NCBI GenBank assembly: GCA_018434685.1
Contig: JAHDOV010000010.1
Coordinates: 124,001-188,000, forward strand
DNA: 64,000 nt
Direction: 5' to 3'
Source: Deltaproteobacteria bacterium
GTDB taxonomy: Bacteria > Desulfobacterota > Desulfomonilia > UBA1062
In this document: positions 20,301-26,175 of the stretch, one piece after another
Position numbering within the stretch: position 1 is the stretch's first letter
Layout: each line of letters begins with the position of its first letter
Notes under the pieces: generated by a model
What the model was told of the DNA's origin: nothing
The model's database searches: none
The model's input: only the letters and a program-made list of their open reading frames with translations
Position numbers and translations under genes: made by a program

Positions 20301-21299
20301 GGTGTGGTACCGCGCGAGGCGGCCTATATCCCCACGTATGCCATCGTGCCCGGCGGGTATTCCTACAGTATCGCGGTTGTGGACCTGGAGATCCCGGCAG
20401 TCACCTACACCCTGGATGATGTTGGAAACAAGCCCTTCGGGGTCGTGGTGCATCCATCCAACGAGTATATCTATGTCTCGTGTTTCGGCGATCAGACTGT
20501 TGAGAAGATCGATACCTTCACCGGCGAGGTGCTCGAGGTCATCGATGTGACCGACCCGCCGCGGGATATAGCCATCACGCCCGACGGTTCACTCCTGTAC
20601 GTAACGCGCTACAACAGCGAGTGGAACGGGGAGGTGGCGGTGATCGATACCGAAGCAGGCAGCATCATCGGTTCCATCGGCGTTCGCAACCATCCCAAGG
20701 GGATCGCCATGAGTGCGGACGGGTCAAGGGCCTATATATCGAGTGTGTTCGGGTCCGGCACCACAGATGACTACTATGTCACCTCTGTCATTGCCGACGA
20801 ACACCGGGACGATGTTGAGGTAACTACCGGCACGCTCTGCCCCTTCGACCTTGCGGTGAGCCCGGATGGATCTCGTGTCTACATGGCGAATCTCGATGAC
20901 GGGCTCTCCTACCTCGATACGGCTACCAACGACGTCGAGGAGGTCCTGGCCGAGTACCGCAAGAGCTACACGAGGGTGCTCCCGAGCACCGACGGCACAC
21001 TGGTGTATGCAGCGACCTTCGAGACGTACACCTCGCAGGCACTGATCACGGTGATAGATCCGGACGTACCCGGCATCACGGCCACCATCGCGCTCACCGC
21101 GCCGGGAGAATTCGTGGACATCAAGGGCATGGCCCTGCACCCCACCCAGCCGTACCTCTATGTGGTGTGCAGCGATTCGTACAACCTGGGCCTGCCGGAT
21201 ATCTACGTGATCGACACCGATACCAATACCGTGGTGAACACCCTCACCTTGGGCAGGCACGATGATCTCTATGGTGATTTCCTGATCATCAGGCCCTAG
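8376..21299 (+). CDS. Giant secreted malectin / Ig-like repeat / beta-propeller protein
   Basis: A single uninterrupted frame of 4307 residues. Order: signal peptide (1-28, hydrophobic STIVLLLTLVLW, cleavage near TRA); malectin-like domain 1 (about 29-178, with VNAGG, LKFAELYYD and QIFSVS); seven Ig-like repeats; malectin-like domain 2 (about 717-866); forty more Ig-like repeats; and a C-terminal segment of about 328 residues with YVTN-type propeller blades (IDTFTGEV, PRDIAITPDGSLLYVT, PKGIAMSADGSRAYIS). Each repeat runs about 77 residues and carries LTW or LSW, SIDQGIG and TTTYTIT. No LPXTG, PEP-CTERM, autotransporter barrel or type I secretion signal is seen at the end, so the export route is unclear. 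Malectin domains bind carbohydrate in known cases; adhesion or glycan binding at the surface is inferred. The protein is Ser/Thr-rich and poor in Lys and Cys. Confidence 0.9.
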   Translation: MYLSRRDIVISTIVLLLTLVLWPTGTRAAVVAVNAGGSSYTAADGTTYGADIYFNGGSTYSSAHAISGTEDDALYQGMRYGYGNDFSYNIPISNGTYDVTLKFAELYYDNIGDQIFSVSLERTEVVTDLDILEHAGKYEAYDVTIPSVAVSDGELNITFSGTQDATICAIEVNLAASMVNISADPFRIDAGGSSTISWSSSNADTVSIDNGIGTVIASGSLSVSPAVTTTYTITADGPGGTAQDTTTVIVNSLPPTVTITANPVYLPEGGTTTLTWSSTNAATASIDNGVGPVDTSGTIGASPSGTGVITYIITVTGPGGTAQDSVDVTVNPLPTVSISTDRPSIAISESATITWSSANAVTVSVEPINSAALSGSQVVTPVVTTTYTITGTNTYGSREDSVTIMVDQPPTVNIQASPAAIVNGSSSTLTWASDGADTLSIDQGIGTVAQEGSRAVTPSITTSYTITAINDYGSRTGSVTVTVSDPATASITASPNPINAGQSTTLTWSSTNAATATIEPGIGTVEVSGTRSVSPAQTTTYTLSVSGPGGDASHSVTVTVNQPPTVIFSADPAYLGVGDSATLTWTSTNATSASIDQGIGAVAVNGSITVSPLVTTNYTITVSGSGGTADASTTVTVHAIPTVSISADVVTINAGDSAALTWTSSDAQTATINAIGHVDPNGTTVVSPVVTTTYTITVEGYGGSASDSVTVSISSQMSVAVNCGGEAYTALDGTNYVADTYYTGGNIYSTNTAISGTSDDELYQSQRYGYGSDFSYAIPLANWNYDITFRFAEMYYDNIGDQVFSVSAEGLPVITDIDILSRMSKFGACDVTVTSVNVTDGVLNLTFSGVNDAAICAIKVVPTPPTAGISATPNPLVEGQTALLSWNSADGTAASIDQGIGTVTPNVYSTTGVAPVTTTTYTIMVEGPGGTATESVVLSVNNLPVVDITTSPGAITEGESATLQWTTMYTDTISIDQGIGDVTGTSSCIVSPDLTTTYTITAANAYGSRTDSVTVTVNSLPVISSFEATPNPIIEGTSTTLSWTTAGASSVSIDQGIGGVSTSGSQSVSPLDTVTYELTATNAYGSRTATVTVEVGDYPMVSISALPATITEGASSTLSWTSANAYADSVSIDQGIGPVPVNESGSEGVSPVITTIYTITATNASGTSTDSVTVTVNNLPSIDSFTADSGIITEETSATLSWSVTNADAISLNQGIGTVGASGTQAVTPSVTTTYTLTATNIYGSRSSNVTIIVNELPTVSISAMPASISEGESSTLSWNSVNADSASIDQAIGAVSVNGSTSVSPALTTTYTITATNTYGSRTDSVTVLVDNPPTIDSLSCNQSTIVEGGSTILSWSSTGGDFASIDHGIGSVAVGGSATVSPLITTTYTLTLTNTYGSDTASITIIVNNLPQVNIAVSPDSITQGESSTLFWTSSGSDSVSIDQGIASVTANTPGSQSVTPSVTTTYTITAVNTYGSRTDSVTLTVNSLPTVSINADTTTMCEGDPVTLAWNSTGANTVTIDQGIGAVAASGSRPVSPLTDTTYTIVAANAYGTASQSIAIAVDSLPAANLAASPNPINVGESTTLSWRSSDATTVSIDQGIGSVTASGTTSVSPTVTTTYTLTASNACGDATDSVTVTVYAAPTVSIAASESSIIEGDTTTLSWTSANATTASIDQGIGAVNVNGSTIVSPDVTTTYTVTADGPAGTGSDSVTVTVNNLPVIGSLSASPTNIASGGSSTISWTTSGATSVSMDQGVDTGGATSGTADVTALTLTTTYTLTATNAYGSRQETITIMVAEVPRIELFSADPAAIAAGSSSTLAWRVSGADSVSIDQGVGTVGPSGTTIVTPGATTTYTITATNTYGSDTDTVVVSVGDLPTVSISASPNPVVEGEPAALTWSSTDADTVIIDQGIGVVATSGMHSISPLVTTTYNVTASNPYGTATGSVTVTVNNLPVIASFSATPAAVIEGQSATLSWTTTGAGFADIDQGVGSVGLNSSKTVSPLVTTVYTMTATNTFGSSTASVTVTVHNLPTVIISSDLTSIIEGESATLSWSSTDASSLSIDHGIGAVAASGSTTVSPLVTTTYRVTALNAYGSDSQGVTVTVNNLPVVSITATPDTITEGSSATLAWNATNADSASIDQGIGVVALNGSRAVTPSVTTTYTLTATNTSGLRSSSASVTVGVIPTVIISASPSTIIEGESTALTWSSTDATTVNIDHGIGTVTADGTVDVSPMVTTTYSVIAANAYGIATDSVTVTVNNLPVASITATPGTLTEGETAALTWSSSSADSVNIVPDIGISPTPNTSGAGAVAPAVTTTYTITATNTYGSTTKSVTVTVNNLPVISSFTTDALTVTEGVSANLSWATTGADSTSIDQGIGAVAAGGTMSVSPVLTTTYTLTAANAFGTVTTAVTVTVNNLPTVSLSASSTIITEGESTTLSWTSTNAGTLNLNPGDIDVTGSESYSVSPVVTTVYTITATNAYGERSDTATVTVNALPTVSLSAEPAAIFNGETSSLSWSSSEALSVYINQGLGSQLINVASSTGVSPTVDTTYVIIATNAYGSRSASTAITVTAQPLPAVSISASPNPITSGQPSTLTWTTTDADTVEIDQGIGAVAASGTRDVTPALSTTYTITATNTYGSASGSVTVVVGELPFVSISASKGTITEGETTTLIWDSINAETCTMTQDIGSDIGSVAAGGTMDVEPSVTTAYTIIAHNTNGDSDPATITVTVNPLPTIDTFTATPGSINNGDTTTLSWTTTNASSASIDKGIGTVAVSGSVDASPLVTTTYTITAVNAYGTRSAGVTVTVTQLPTVNISASPGTITSGASAVLSWNSTNADTVSIDQNIGVVALSGSRGVSPAVTTTYTITATNTNGTVTDSVTVTVGNLPTIDTFSAGPVAVTQGEPSTLTWATTNADSVSIDQGIGSVVGSGSYSVTPAATTTYTLTAANTYGSVTGSVTVTVGQLPRVDISNSPDTITEGGTVTLSWTSINADSCSIDSGIGTVALSGSVSVTPTVTTIYTITATNASGAATDSVNVTVNNLPSVSISADPGLIVAGSSTMLTWTSSGADSVSLSHGIGAVASSGSQGVSPSFTTTYTITAANTYGSVADTVTVTVYDVPAVTFTAEPANIITGGMSTLSWTSVDATSASIDNSIGSVDPGGSLGVAPLVTTTYVITVDGPGGTATGSVTVGVHDSIAVNIIASPAAIITGEQSVLFWNSTGATSVSIDNGIGDVGLEGWKNVSPAVTTTYTVTAAGDGGTVSDSATITVSDGPTVNILADPNPIMVGSSTTLTWSSTGAATASINNSIGDVEVNGSMIVSPAETTTYTITVNGPGGTATSSITVNVNGLPAVSISADPLAIAAGASATLTWASTDATSATLDDGSGPVAIAVSGSQSVSPAVTTTYTIIATNAPWTATDSVVVTVYPTPTVTLSADTAEIVEGASAMLSWTSTDAASASINQSIGSVDLNGSTSVSPAVTTTYTITVTGQGGTATDSETITVNQLPNVNISASPNNIAAGGSTTLTWSSSNADSVTIDQGIGAVALSGTTTVSPALTTTYTVTATKNGIGDTTATVTIMVEEPPTVDISASPAGIAAGGQAVLAWTSSGADTVSINPGIGAVALEGQRTVSPAITTSYTITAVNTYGTGLDNVTITVSPLPTVNLSASPTVINVGQGSTLTWTSSNATAASIDSGIGAVAVSGTIGVAPIVTTTYTITVSGPGGAAFDSVTVNVNQGPTVSITAGPQAINPGGSSTLSWTSTSAISASIDQGIGTVSVNGSTSVTPAITTAYTITVDGPGGSATDSVTVTVNDTLNVTISATPNPISLSQSTTLTWTSANVDSASIDQGIGAVAANGSMSVTPASTRTYTITVEGAGGSSSASIEVVVYQPPEVTIAADPDRIIKGDSTTLTWTSLNADTVTIDQGIGAVALSDSLAAYPVIPTLYTITATGDWGLYPATDSVLVGVVPREAAYIPTYAIVPGGYSYSIAVVDLEIPAVTYTLDDVGNKPFGVVVHPSNEYIYVSCFGDQTVEKIDTFTGEVLEVIDVTDPPRDIAITPDGSLLYVTRYNSEWNGEVAVIDTEAGSIIGSIGVRNHPKGIAMSADGSRAYISSVFGSGTTDDYYVTSVIADEHRDDVEVTTGTLCPFDLAVSPDGSRVYMANLDDGLSYLDTATNDVEEVLAEYRKSYTRVLPSTDGTLVYAATFETYTSQALITVIDPDVPGITATIALTAPGEFVDIKGMALHPTQPYLYVVCSDSYNLGLPDIYVIDTDTNTVVNTLTLGRHDDLYGDFLIIRP
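8910..10523 (+). repeat. Ig-like repeat block 1 (7 copies, about 230 bp each)
   Basis: Seven tandem repeats between the two malectin-like domains, counted by the recurring start (VNISADP, VTITANP, VSISTDR, VNIQASP, ASITASP, VIFSADP, VSISADV). 1614 bp over seven gives about 231 bp per unit. Confidence 0.85.
10974..20310 (+). repeat. Ig-like repeat block 2 (40 copies, about 233 bp each)
   Basis: Forty tandem repeats by manual count after the second malectin-like domain; 9337 bp over forty gives about 233 bp. Most of the middle copies end their hairpin with a TNTYGSRTDS-type turn, whereas copies near both ends use a GPGGTATDS-type turn. Confidence 0.85.
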
Positions 21300-21325
21300 C
21301 CAACAACAATGAACTGATTGTCTGG

Positions 21326-21354
21326 GCGGCCATGATCCGGAGGATCGTGGCCGC
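21326..21354 (+). terminator. Intrinsic terminator after the giant gene
   Basis: GCGGCCATGATCC (21326-21338) pairs with GGATCGTGGCCGC (21342-21354), 13 bp with one G-U pair and a 3-base loop, followed by TTCTTATAT. It begins 26 bases after the stop codon. Confidence 0.8.
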
Positions 21355-21384
21355 TTCTTATATACAACTTCATCATGTAAGAAC

Positions 21385-21433
21385 TTGACAGTCCTGATAG
21401 CTGATAATATATTTTAACCAACCGGTTGGTTAA
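21385..21433 (+). promoter_or_regulatory. Promoter and TetR operator palindrome of the export operon
   Basis: A -35 box TTGACA (21385-21390), a 17-bp spacer and a -10 box TATATT (21408-21413) are followed immediately by the perfect 20-bp palindrome TTAACCAACCGGTTGGTTAA (21414-21433). The palindrome covers the expected transcription start and touches the tetR start codon, the layout of TetR autorepression. Confidence 0.85.
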
Positions 21434-22056
21434 TGATTATGAAGAAGCGTGACGGCATGACAAAAGACAGGATTCTCGATGCGGCGGAGGAGCTCTTTGC
21501 CTCAAAGGGGTTCGACGGGGCCAAGGTGCAGGAAATCGCAACGCTGGCCGGGGTGAACAAGGCGATGCTCTACTATTATTTCAAGGACAAGGATGAGCTG
21601 CTCATAGCCGTTGTCGGGCGGATTATCGGCGGCATCCAGGATGCGATCCCCAGGTTCTTTGACCGAGAGGAGAACGCAGCACACAATATCGAGAACTTCC
21701 TTGATTTCTACATTGAGTATCTCTCCCGCAACAGCTCCTTTGTCAGGCTCATGGCCTGGGAGATGCTCTCAGCGAGGCATGTGAAGGCCATTGCCAGAGA
21801 GTACATCATCCCGGTCTTCTCCCTTATGCGGGAGAGGATCATCGAGGCAATACGCAAGGGATGGATACGCGATATATCGCCTGAGCACACGGTGTTTTCG
21901 GTTGTCGGCATGAACGTGTTCTATATCGTTGCTTCACCGATCTTCATGCTTGTTCTCGGTGACGATCCCCTGTCGCCGGAGATGATTGCAAAGAGGAAGC
22001 AGGCAGTCAAGGATCTGGTTATGCACGGGCTCATCCCGGAAAAGGAGAGGCCATGA
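21433..22056 (+). CDS. TetR/AcrR-family regulator of the export operon (CecR-like)
   Basis: 207 residues. The N-terminal DNA-binding domain reads KDRILDAAEELFASKGFDGA..VQEIATLAGVNKAMLYYYFKDKDELL, a textbook TetR helix-turn-helix; the rest is the ligand-binding helical domain. The start is ambiguous: ATG at 21433, 21439 or 21454 are in frame and none has a good Shine-Dalgarno sequence, and the predicted promoter would leave only a very short leader. It overlaps the next gene by four bases (ATGA). By gene order (TetR, HlyD, double ABC ATPase, two ABC-2 permeases) it corresponds to E. coli CecR (YbiH), which represses its own exporter operon. The inducer is unknown. Confidence 0.88.
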   Translation: MIMKKRDGMTKDRILDAAEELFASKGFDGAKVQEIATLAGVNKAMLYYYFKDKDELLIAVVGRIIGGIQDAIPRFFDREENAAHNIENFLDFYIEYLSRNSSFVRLMAWEMLSARHVKAIAREYIIPVFSLMRERIIEAIRKGWIRDISPEHTVFSVVGMNVFYIVASPIFMLVLGDDPLSPEMIAKRKQAVKDLVMHGLIPEKERP

Positions 22057-23084
22057 AAAAACGTCTTGCGGCCATCATCATTCTTATCCTCATTATTGCT
22101 GCGGCAGGAATATATGTTTTTTATACCCGCAGCAGTGACGATGCCAAGTCCATCAAAGTGTCCGGGAATATAGAAGTCACTGATATACGGCTCAGCTTCA
22201 GGATCGCGGGCAGACTCGATTCTCTGCTCGTGAACGAGGGAGACATCGTCTCCAAGGGGCAGCTCATAGCACGGCTGGAGAAGTCTGACCAGGAACTCTC
22301 ACTCAAGCAGGCACGGGCCAATATGCAGTATGCACAATCAGTGCTCGCAGAGCTGGAGACAGGCAGTAGAAAGCAGGAGATCGAACATGCCAGGGCAGAG
22401 TTGTCACGGGCCCGGGCCGGTGTCGAGACAGCTATAGCCCAGCTTGAGTTGGCTCAGGCAGACAATGAAAGGTTCTCCAGACTCTATACACAAGGAGGGA
22501 TAAGCCTGCGGGAGTATCAGGTGTATCAGACGCAGTTTGAAATAGCACGCAATGCCCATACAGAGGCACTCGCACGCCTTGAGAGTGCAAGGCAGCAGCT
22601 GAGCCTCGTGGAGGAAGGGGCACGCTATGAAAAGATCGATCAGGCGAGGTCCCAGCTGAAGATTGCCGGAGAAGGCCTTCAGCAGGCGAAGCTCCTGCTG
22701 GAATATACCGATCTGTATTCGCCGATCGATGCCGTGGTCTTGAGCAAGTCAACAGAGCCCGGTGAATATATGACCCCGGGTTCCCCGGTCATAACCATTG
22801 GTGATCTGAAAAGACCCTGGCTGCGGGCCTACATCAATGAAACCGATCTGGGTAAGGTGAAGCTCAGAGAGGAAGTTGAGGTGACATCAGATACGTACCC
22901 GGGAAAGGTGTACACGGGACGGATAAGTTTTATCAGTCCAGAGGCGGAATTCACCCCCAAGGCCGTACAGACGCAAGAGGAACGTGTCAAGCTCGTGTAT
23001 CGCATAAAGATCGCGCTTGAAAATCCTTTAGAAGAGCTCAAGCCGGGAATGCCGGCAGATGCCCTGATCAAGCTCCGCGAATAA
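22053..23084 (+). CDS. HlyD/YbhG-type membrane fusion protein
   Basis: 343-residue periplasmic adaptor. One N-terminal transmembrane segment (AAIIILILIIAAAGIYVFY), a lipoyl-like strand set (VSGNIEVTDIRLSFRIAGRLDSLLVNEGD), a long alpha-helical hairpin of about 130 residues rich in Glu, Ala, Gln and Arg, then the second lipoyl half with SPIDAVVLSK and the beta-barrel (LRAYINETDLGKVKL). It should link the inner-membrane ABC exporter to an outer-membrane channel, which is not encoded in the operon. Start ATG overlaps the tetR stop. Confidence 0.92.
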   Translation: MKKRLAAIIILILIIAAAGIYVFYTRSSDDAKSIKVSGNIEVTDIRLSFRIAGRLDSLLVNEGDIVSKGQLIARLEKSDQELSLKQARANMQYAQSVLAELETGSRKQEIEHARAELSRARAGVETAIAQLELAQADNERFSRLYTQGGISLREYQVYQTQFEIARNAHTEALARLESARQQLSLVEEGARYEKIDQARSQLKIAGEGLQQAKLLLEYTDLYSPIDAVVLSKSTEPGEYMTPGSPVITIGDLKRPWLRAYINETDLGKVKLREEVEVTSDTYPGKVYTGRISFISPEAEFTPKAVQTQEERVKLVYRIKIALENPLEELKPGMPADALIKLRE

Positions 23085-23097
23085 CCGGGAGGTTTGT

Positions 23098-25032
23098 ATG
23101 GAGCCTGCGATCTTTGCCCAGGGTCTCACCAAGCGATTCCAAGACCTCACAGCAGTGGACGGCCTCGATCTGTTTGTGTATCCCGGTGAGATCTTCGGTC
23201 TCGTGGGGCCCGACGGCGCAGGGAAGACCACCTCTCTGCGCATGCTGGGCAGCATCATGGAGCCTACGGGCGGCACGGCAACCATTGCCGGGTTCGATAC
23301 GCTCAGGGAGGCATCGAGGGTAAAGGACCGCCTGGCCTATATGAGCCAGCGCTTCGGCCTCTATGCCGACCTTACCGTGTGGGAAAACATCAACTTCTAT
23401 GCGGATCTGTACGGGGTGCCCACAAAGGGCAGGGCCGATCACATAGATGAACTGCTGGACTTCAGCTATATGCGCCCATTCAAGAAACGCCGGGCCGGTG
23501 ACCTTTCAGGCGGCATGAAACAGAAGCTCCAGCTCGTTTGTGCCCTGGTCCACACGCCCAAGGTGCTGCTCCTGGATGAACCCACAAACGGCGTCGACCC
23601 GGTCAGCCGTAGGGACTTCTGGAGAATACTCTACAAACTCCTGCATCAAGATGTCGCAATACTGGTAAGCACTGCATACCTCGACGAGGCAGAACGGTGC
23701 AACAGGGTGGGTCTGCTCAACCAGGGGAAGCTCCTGGCTGTCGGGACCCCGTCTGAAGTCAAGAAACTCATGAAGGGCTCGATCCTCAGTATCAGGAGTC
23801 CCCAGGCTCGTCAGATCAGCACCCTGATCTGCGAACACCTCGATTGCAGAGGCGCGAAGCTGTTCGGCGATACGGTCCATATCGTTACAGACGAGGTGGA
23901 GAAATCTTTAAAACAGGCACGTGAACTCCTTGCAGCGTACGGCATCGCCTATGGGGAGATCAGGAGGCAGGAACCGACGCTCGAGGATGTATTCGTGAGT
24001 GTGCTTGAGGAATCTCACCCGGACCACACGCAGGTGAATGGCGATGCTCCCGGCATGGAACCAGCCTTGACGGGCCTGCTACCCAATAACCATGCAGGCA
24101 ATGCAGTGGAGGTGGAGCACCTGACGAGGAGATTCGGCTCCTTTGTTGCGGTAAACAAGGTGAGTTTCCACGTGCCCAAAGGGGAGATATTCGGTTTCCT
24201 GGGGCCCAACGGGGCAGGGAAGAGCACGGTGATCCGCATGCTCTGCGGGGTGCTGGAACCCAGTGACGGTACGGGAACGGTGCTGGGATTTGATGTCGGA
24301 AAACAACCGGAACTGATCAAGGCACACATCGGCTACATGAGCCAGAAGTTTTCCCTCTATGAAGACCTGACCGTGGAAGAGAACATCGATTTCTACGGCG
24401 GCATCTATGGCCTGGGCGGATCGCATCTGGAGGAGCGCAAGGCATGGGCTGTTGACATGGCAGGGCTTAAGGAACACAGGAGAAGCCTCACGGCACTGCT
24501 CAGTGCCGGCTGGAAGCAGCGGCTTGCCATGGCATGCGCAATCCTCCATGAACCGCCCATCATCTTTCTCGACGAACCCACCAGCGGGGTCGATCCTGTC
24601 TCCAGGAGACGGTTCTGGGATCTTATCTACAGCATGGCGGATAAGGGGGTAACGATATTTGTCACCACGCACTATATGGAAGAGGCTGAATACTGCGACA
24701 GGCTCGCGCTGATCTACCGGGGCAACATTGTCGCACTGGGAACACCGGCCGAACTCAAGACCAGGATCATGAAGGATAGGATTCTCGATATCCAGTGCAC
24801 GGATTGCCAGGATATCATGGAATATCTTTCGAGTCTGCCCCAGGTGAGGGAGGTGGCCGTGTTCGGCGCAGGGCTCCACGCCGTTGTGGAGGATGTGGAG
24901 ATGGCCATCAGGGAAATCAGGCAGGAGCTCGCGAGACAGGGTATTCAGGAGGCCAGGATCGAAGAAGTGTTGCCCAGTATGGAGGACGTATTCGTGTCCC
25001 TGATTGAAGAAGTCGATCGAACACAGGGGTGA
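23098..25032 (+). CDS. Fused double ABC-transporter ATPase (YbhF-like)
   Basis: 644 residues holding two nucleotide-binding domains in tandem. Domain 1: Walker A GPDGAGKTT (37-45), signature LSGGMKQKL (near 136) and Walker B LLLDEPTNGVDP. Domain 2: Walker A GPNGAGKST (near 370), signature LSAGWKQRL (near 468) and Walker B IIFLDEPTSGVDP. The second signature has Ala in place of the first Gly of the canonical LSGG, so the two sites may not be equal. GGGAGG precedes the ATG. It energises the two ABC-2 permeases that follow immediately; substrate is unknown but related systems export drugs or hydrophobic compounds. Confidence 0.93.
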   Translation: MEPAIFAQGLTKRFQDLTAVDGLDLFVYPGEIFGLVGPDGAGKTTSLRMLGSIMEPTGGTATIAGFDTLREASRVKDRLAYMSQRFGLYADLTVWENINFYADLYGVPTKGRADHIDELLDFSYMRPFKKRRAGDLSGGMKQKLQLVCALVHTPKVLLLDEPTNGVDPVSRRDFWRILYKLLHQDVAILVSTAYLDEAERCNRVGLLNQGKLLAVGTPSEVKKLMKGSILSIRSPQARQISTLICEHLDCRGAKLFGDTVHIVTDEVEKSLKQARELLAAYGIAYGEIRRQEPTLEDVFVSVLEESHPDHTQVNGDAPGMEPALTGLLPNNHAGNAVEVEHLTRRFGSFVAVNKVSFHVPKGEIFGFLGPNGAGKSTVIRMLCGVLEPSDGTGTVLGFDVGKQPELIKAHIGYMSQKFSLYEDLTVEENIDFYGGIYGLGGSHLEERKAWAVDMAGLKEHRRSLTALLSAGWKQRLAMACAILHEPPIIFLDEPTSGVDPVSRRRFWDLIYSMADKGVTIFVTTHYMEEAEYCDRLALIYRGNIVALGTPAELKTRIMKDRILDIQCTDCQDIMEYLSSLPQVREVAVFGAGLHAVVEDVEMAIREIRQELARQGIQEARIEEVLPSMEDVFVSLIEEVDRTQG

Positions 25033-25039
25033 TGGTGCA

Positions 25040-26173
25040 ATGAGCCTCAGGCGTTTCCTTGCAATTGCACGAAAGGAATGGATCCATGTCCTTCGGGACT
25101 GGCGGAGCCTTTTTCTGACCATTGCCATTCCCATGGTGCTCATCCTCCTGTTCGGGTACGCCCTGAATATGGACCTGAGAAACGTCCCCACCGTGGTCTG
25201 GGATCAGTCGCGATCGTCGCAGAGCAGAGATCTGCTGAATCTCTTCGACGGTTCCCCGTATTTCTCCATCGACAGGTACTGCGACAATTATCGCGACATC
25301 GCCGCTGCCCTTGACAGCGGCCGGGCCATGATTGCCCTGGTCATTCCCCATGATTTTGCAAAAAAGATTCATGGCAGCGAGCCGGTGAAGGTCCAGGTCA
25401 TTGCCGACGGCAGCGATGCCAATACCGCCAGGCTTGCCCTGGGATATGCAACGAGTATCGGGCTCATCTACTCACGAAACCTCAGTGCTGCTCAGGTCCG
25501 CCTCATGACCGGCACAGATCTCATAACCCCGGTGGAACTCGTGCCGCGGGCCTGGTACAACCCGGACCTTCGCAGTGAGAATGTCATAATCCCCGGCATC
25601 CTCGCCATGGTGATGATGGTGATTGCCGCCATGATGACCAGTGTGACCGTGGCAAAGGAATGGGAGATGGGGACCATGGAGCAGCTCATCTCTACGCCGG
25701 TACGCATCCCCGAGATCGTCCTGGGTAAGGTGGTGCCGTATTTTGTGATCGGCATGCTCGATGTGGCACTAGCCGTCGGCCTTGGGCAGTGGCTTTTCCA
25801 CGTTCCTCTCAGGGGCTCGGCCGGGCTTGTCTTTGCCATGGCTGCACTGTTTCTCACCGGTGCTCTCTTCTTCGGGCTCATGATCAGCATTACCATGAAG
25901 AAACAGGTTCTGGCTAACCAGATCGCGCTTATCGCGGGGTTCCTGCCCACCATGATCCTGAGCGGGTTCGTGTTTGCCATCGAGAATATGCCGCTGCCGA
26001 TCCAGTGCATCACGTTCGTTGTCCCGGCACGGTATTTTATCGCACTGCTTCGGGGGATCTATCTCAAGGGAATAGGCCTTGAGATCCTGTGGATCAATGC
26101 GGTGCTGCTCGGGGTGTATGCGGTTCTCATGGTCTTTCTTGCACACAGACGCATGAAGCTCACATTGGAGTAG
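25040..26173 (+). CDS. ABC-2 type permease (YbhS/YbhR-like), first copy
   Basis: 377 residues. An N-terminal transmembrane segment (LFLTIAIPMVLILLFGYAL), a large extracytoplasmic domain (about residues 40-170), then five membrane segments near the C-terminus, the usual DrrB/YhhJ topology. The segment EWEMGTMEQLISTPV is the ABC-2 coupling motif. The start is placed at the ATG at 25040, whose product MSLRRFLAIARKEW begins like the family; an upstream in-frame ATG at 25004 lies inside the ATPase gene. It pairs with the next gene to form a heterodimeric channel. Confidence 0.9.
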   Translation: MSLRRFLAIARKEWIHVLRDWRSLFLTIAIPMVLILLFGYALNMDLRNVPTVVWDQSRSSQSRDLLNLFDGSPYFSIDRYCDNYRDIAAALDSGRAMIALVIPHDFAKKIHGSEPVKVQVIADGSDANTARLALGYATSIGLIYSRNLSAAQVRLMTGTDLITPVELVPRAWYNPDLRSENVIIPGILAMVMMVIAAMMTSVTVAKEWEMGTMEQLISTPVRIPEIVLGKVVPYFVIGMLDVALAVGLGQWLFHVPLRGSAGLVFAMAALFLTGALFFGLMISITMKKQVLANQIALIAGFLPTMILSGFVFAIENMPLPIQCITFVVPARYFIALLRGIYLKGIGLEILWINAVLLGVYAVLMVFLAHRRMKLTLE

Positions 26174-26175
26174 GT

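Noticed and set aside
8910..20310. Regular repeats as a CRISPR array
   Set aside because: Unit length about 231 bp, protein coding, no short identical repeats with unique spacers, no cas genes.
8652..20453. Dozens of 60-230 codon frames, mostly minus strand, inside the giant repeat gene
   Set aside because: They recur with the 230-bp repeat and are shadows of its codon pattern; the plus-strand frame is continuous, has a signal peptide and recognisable domains.
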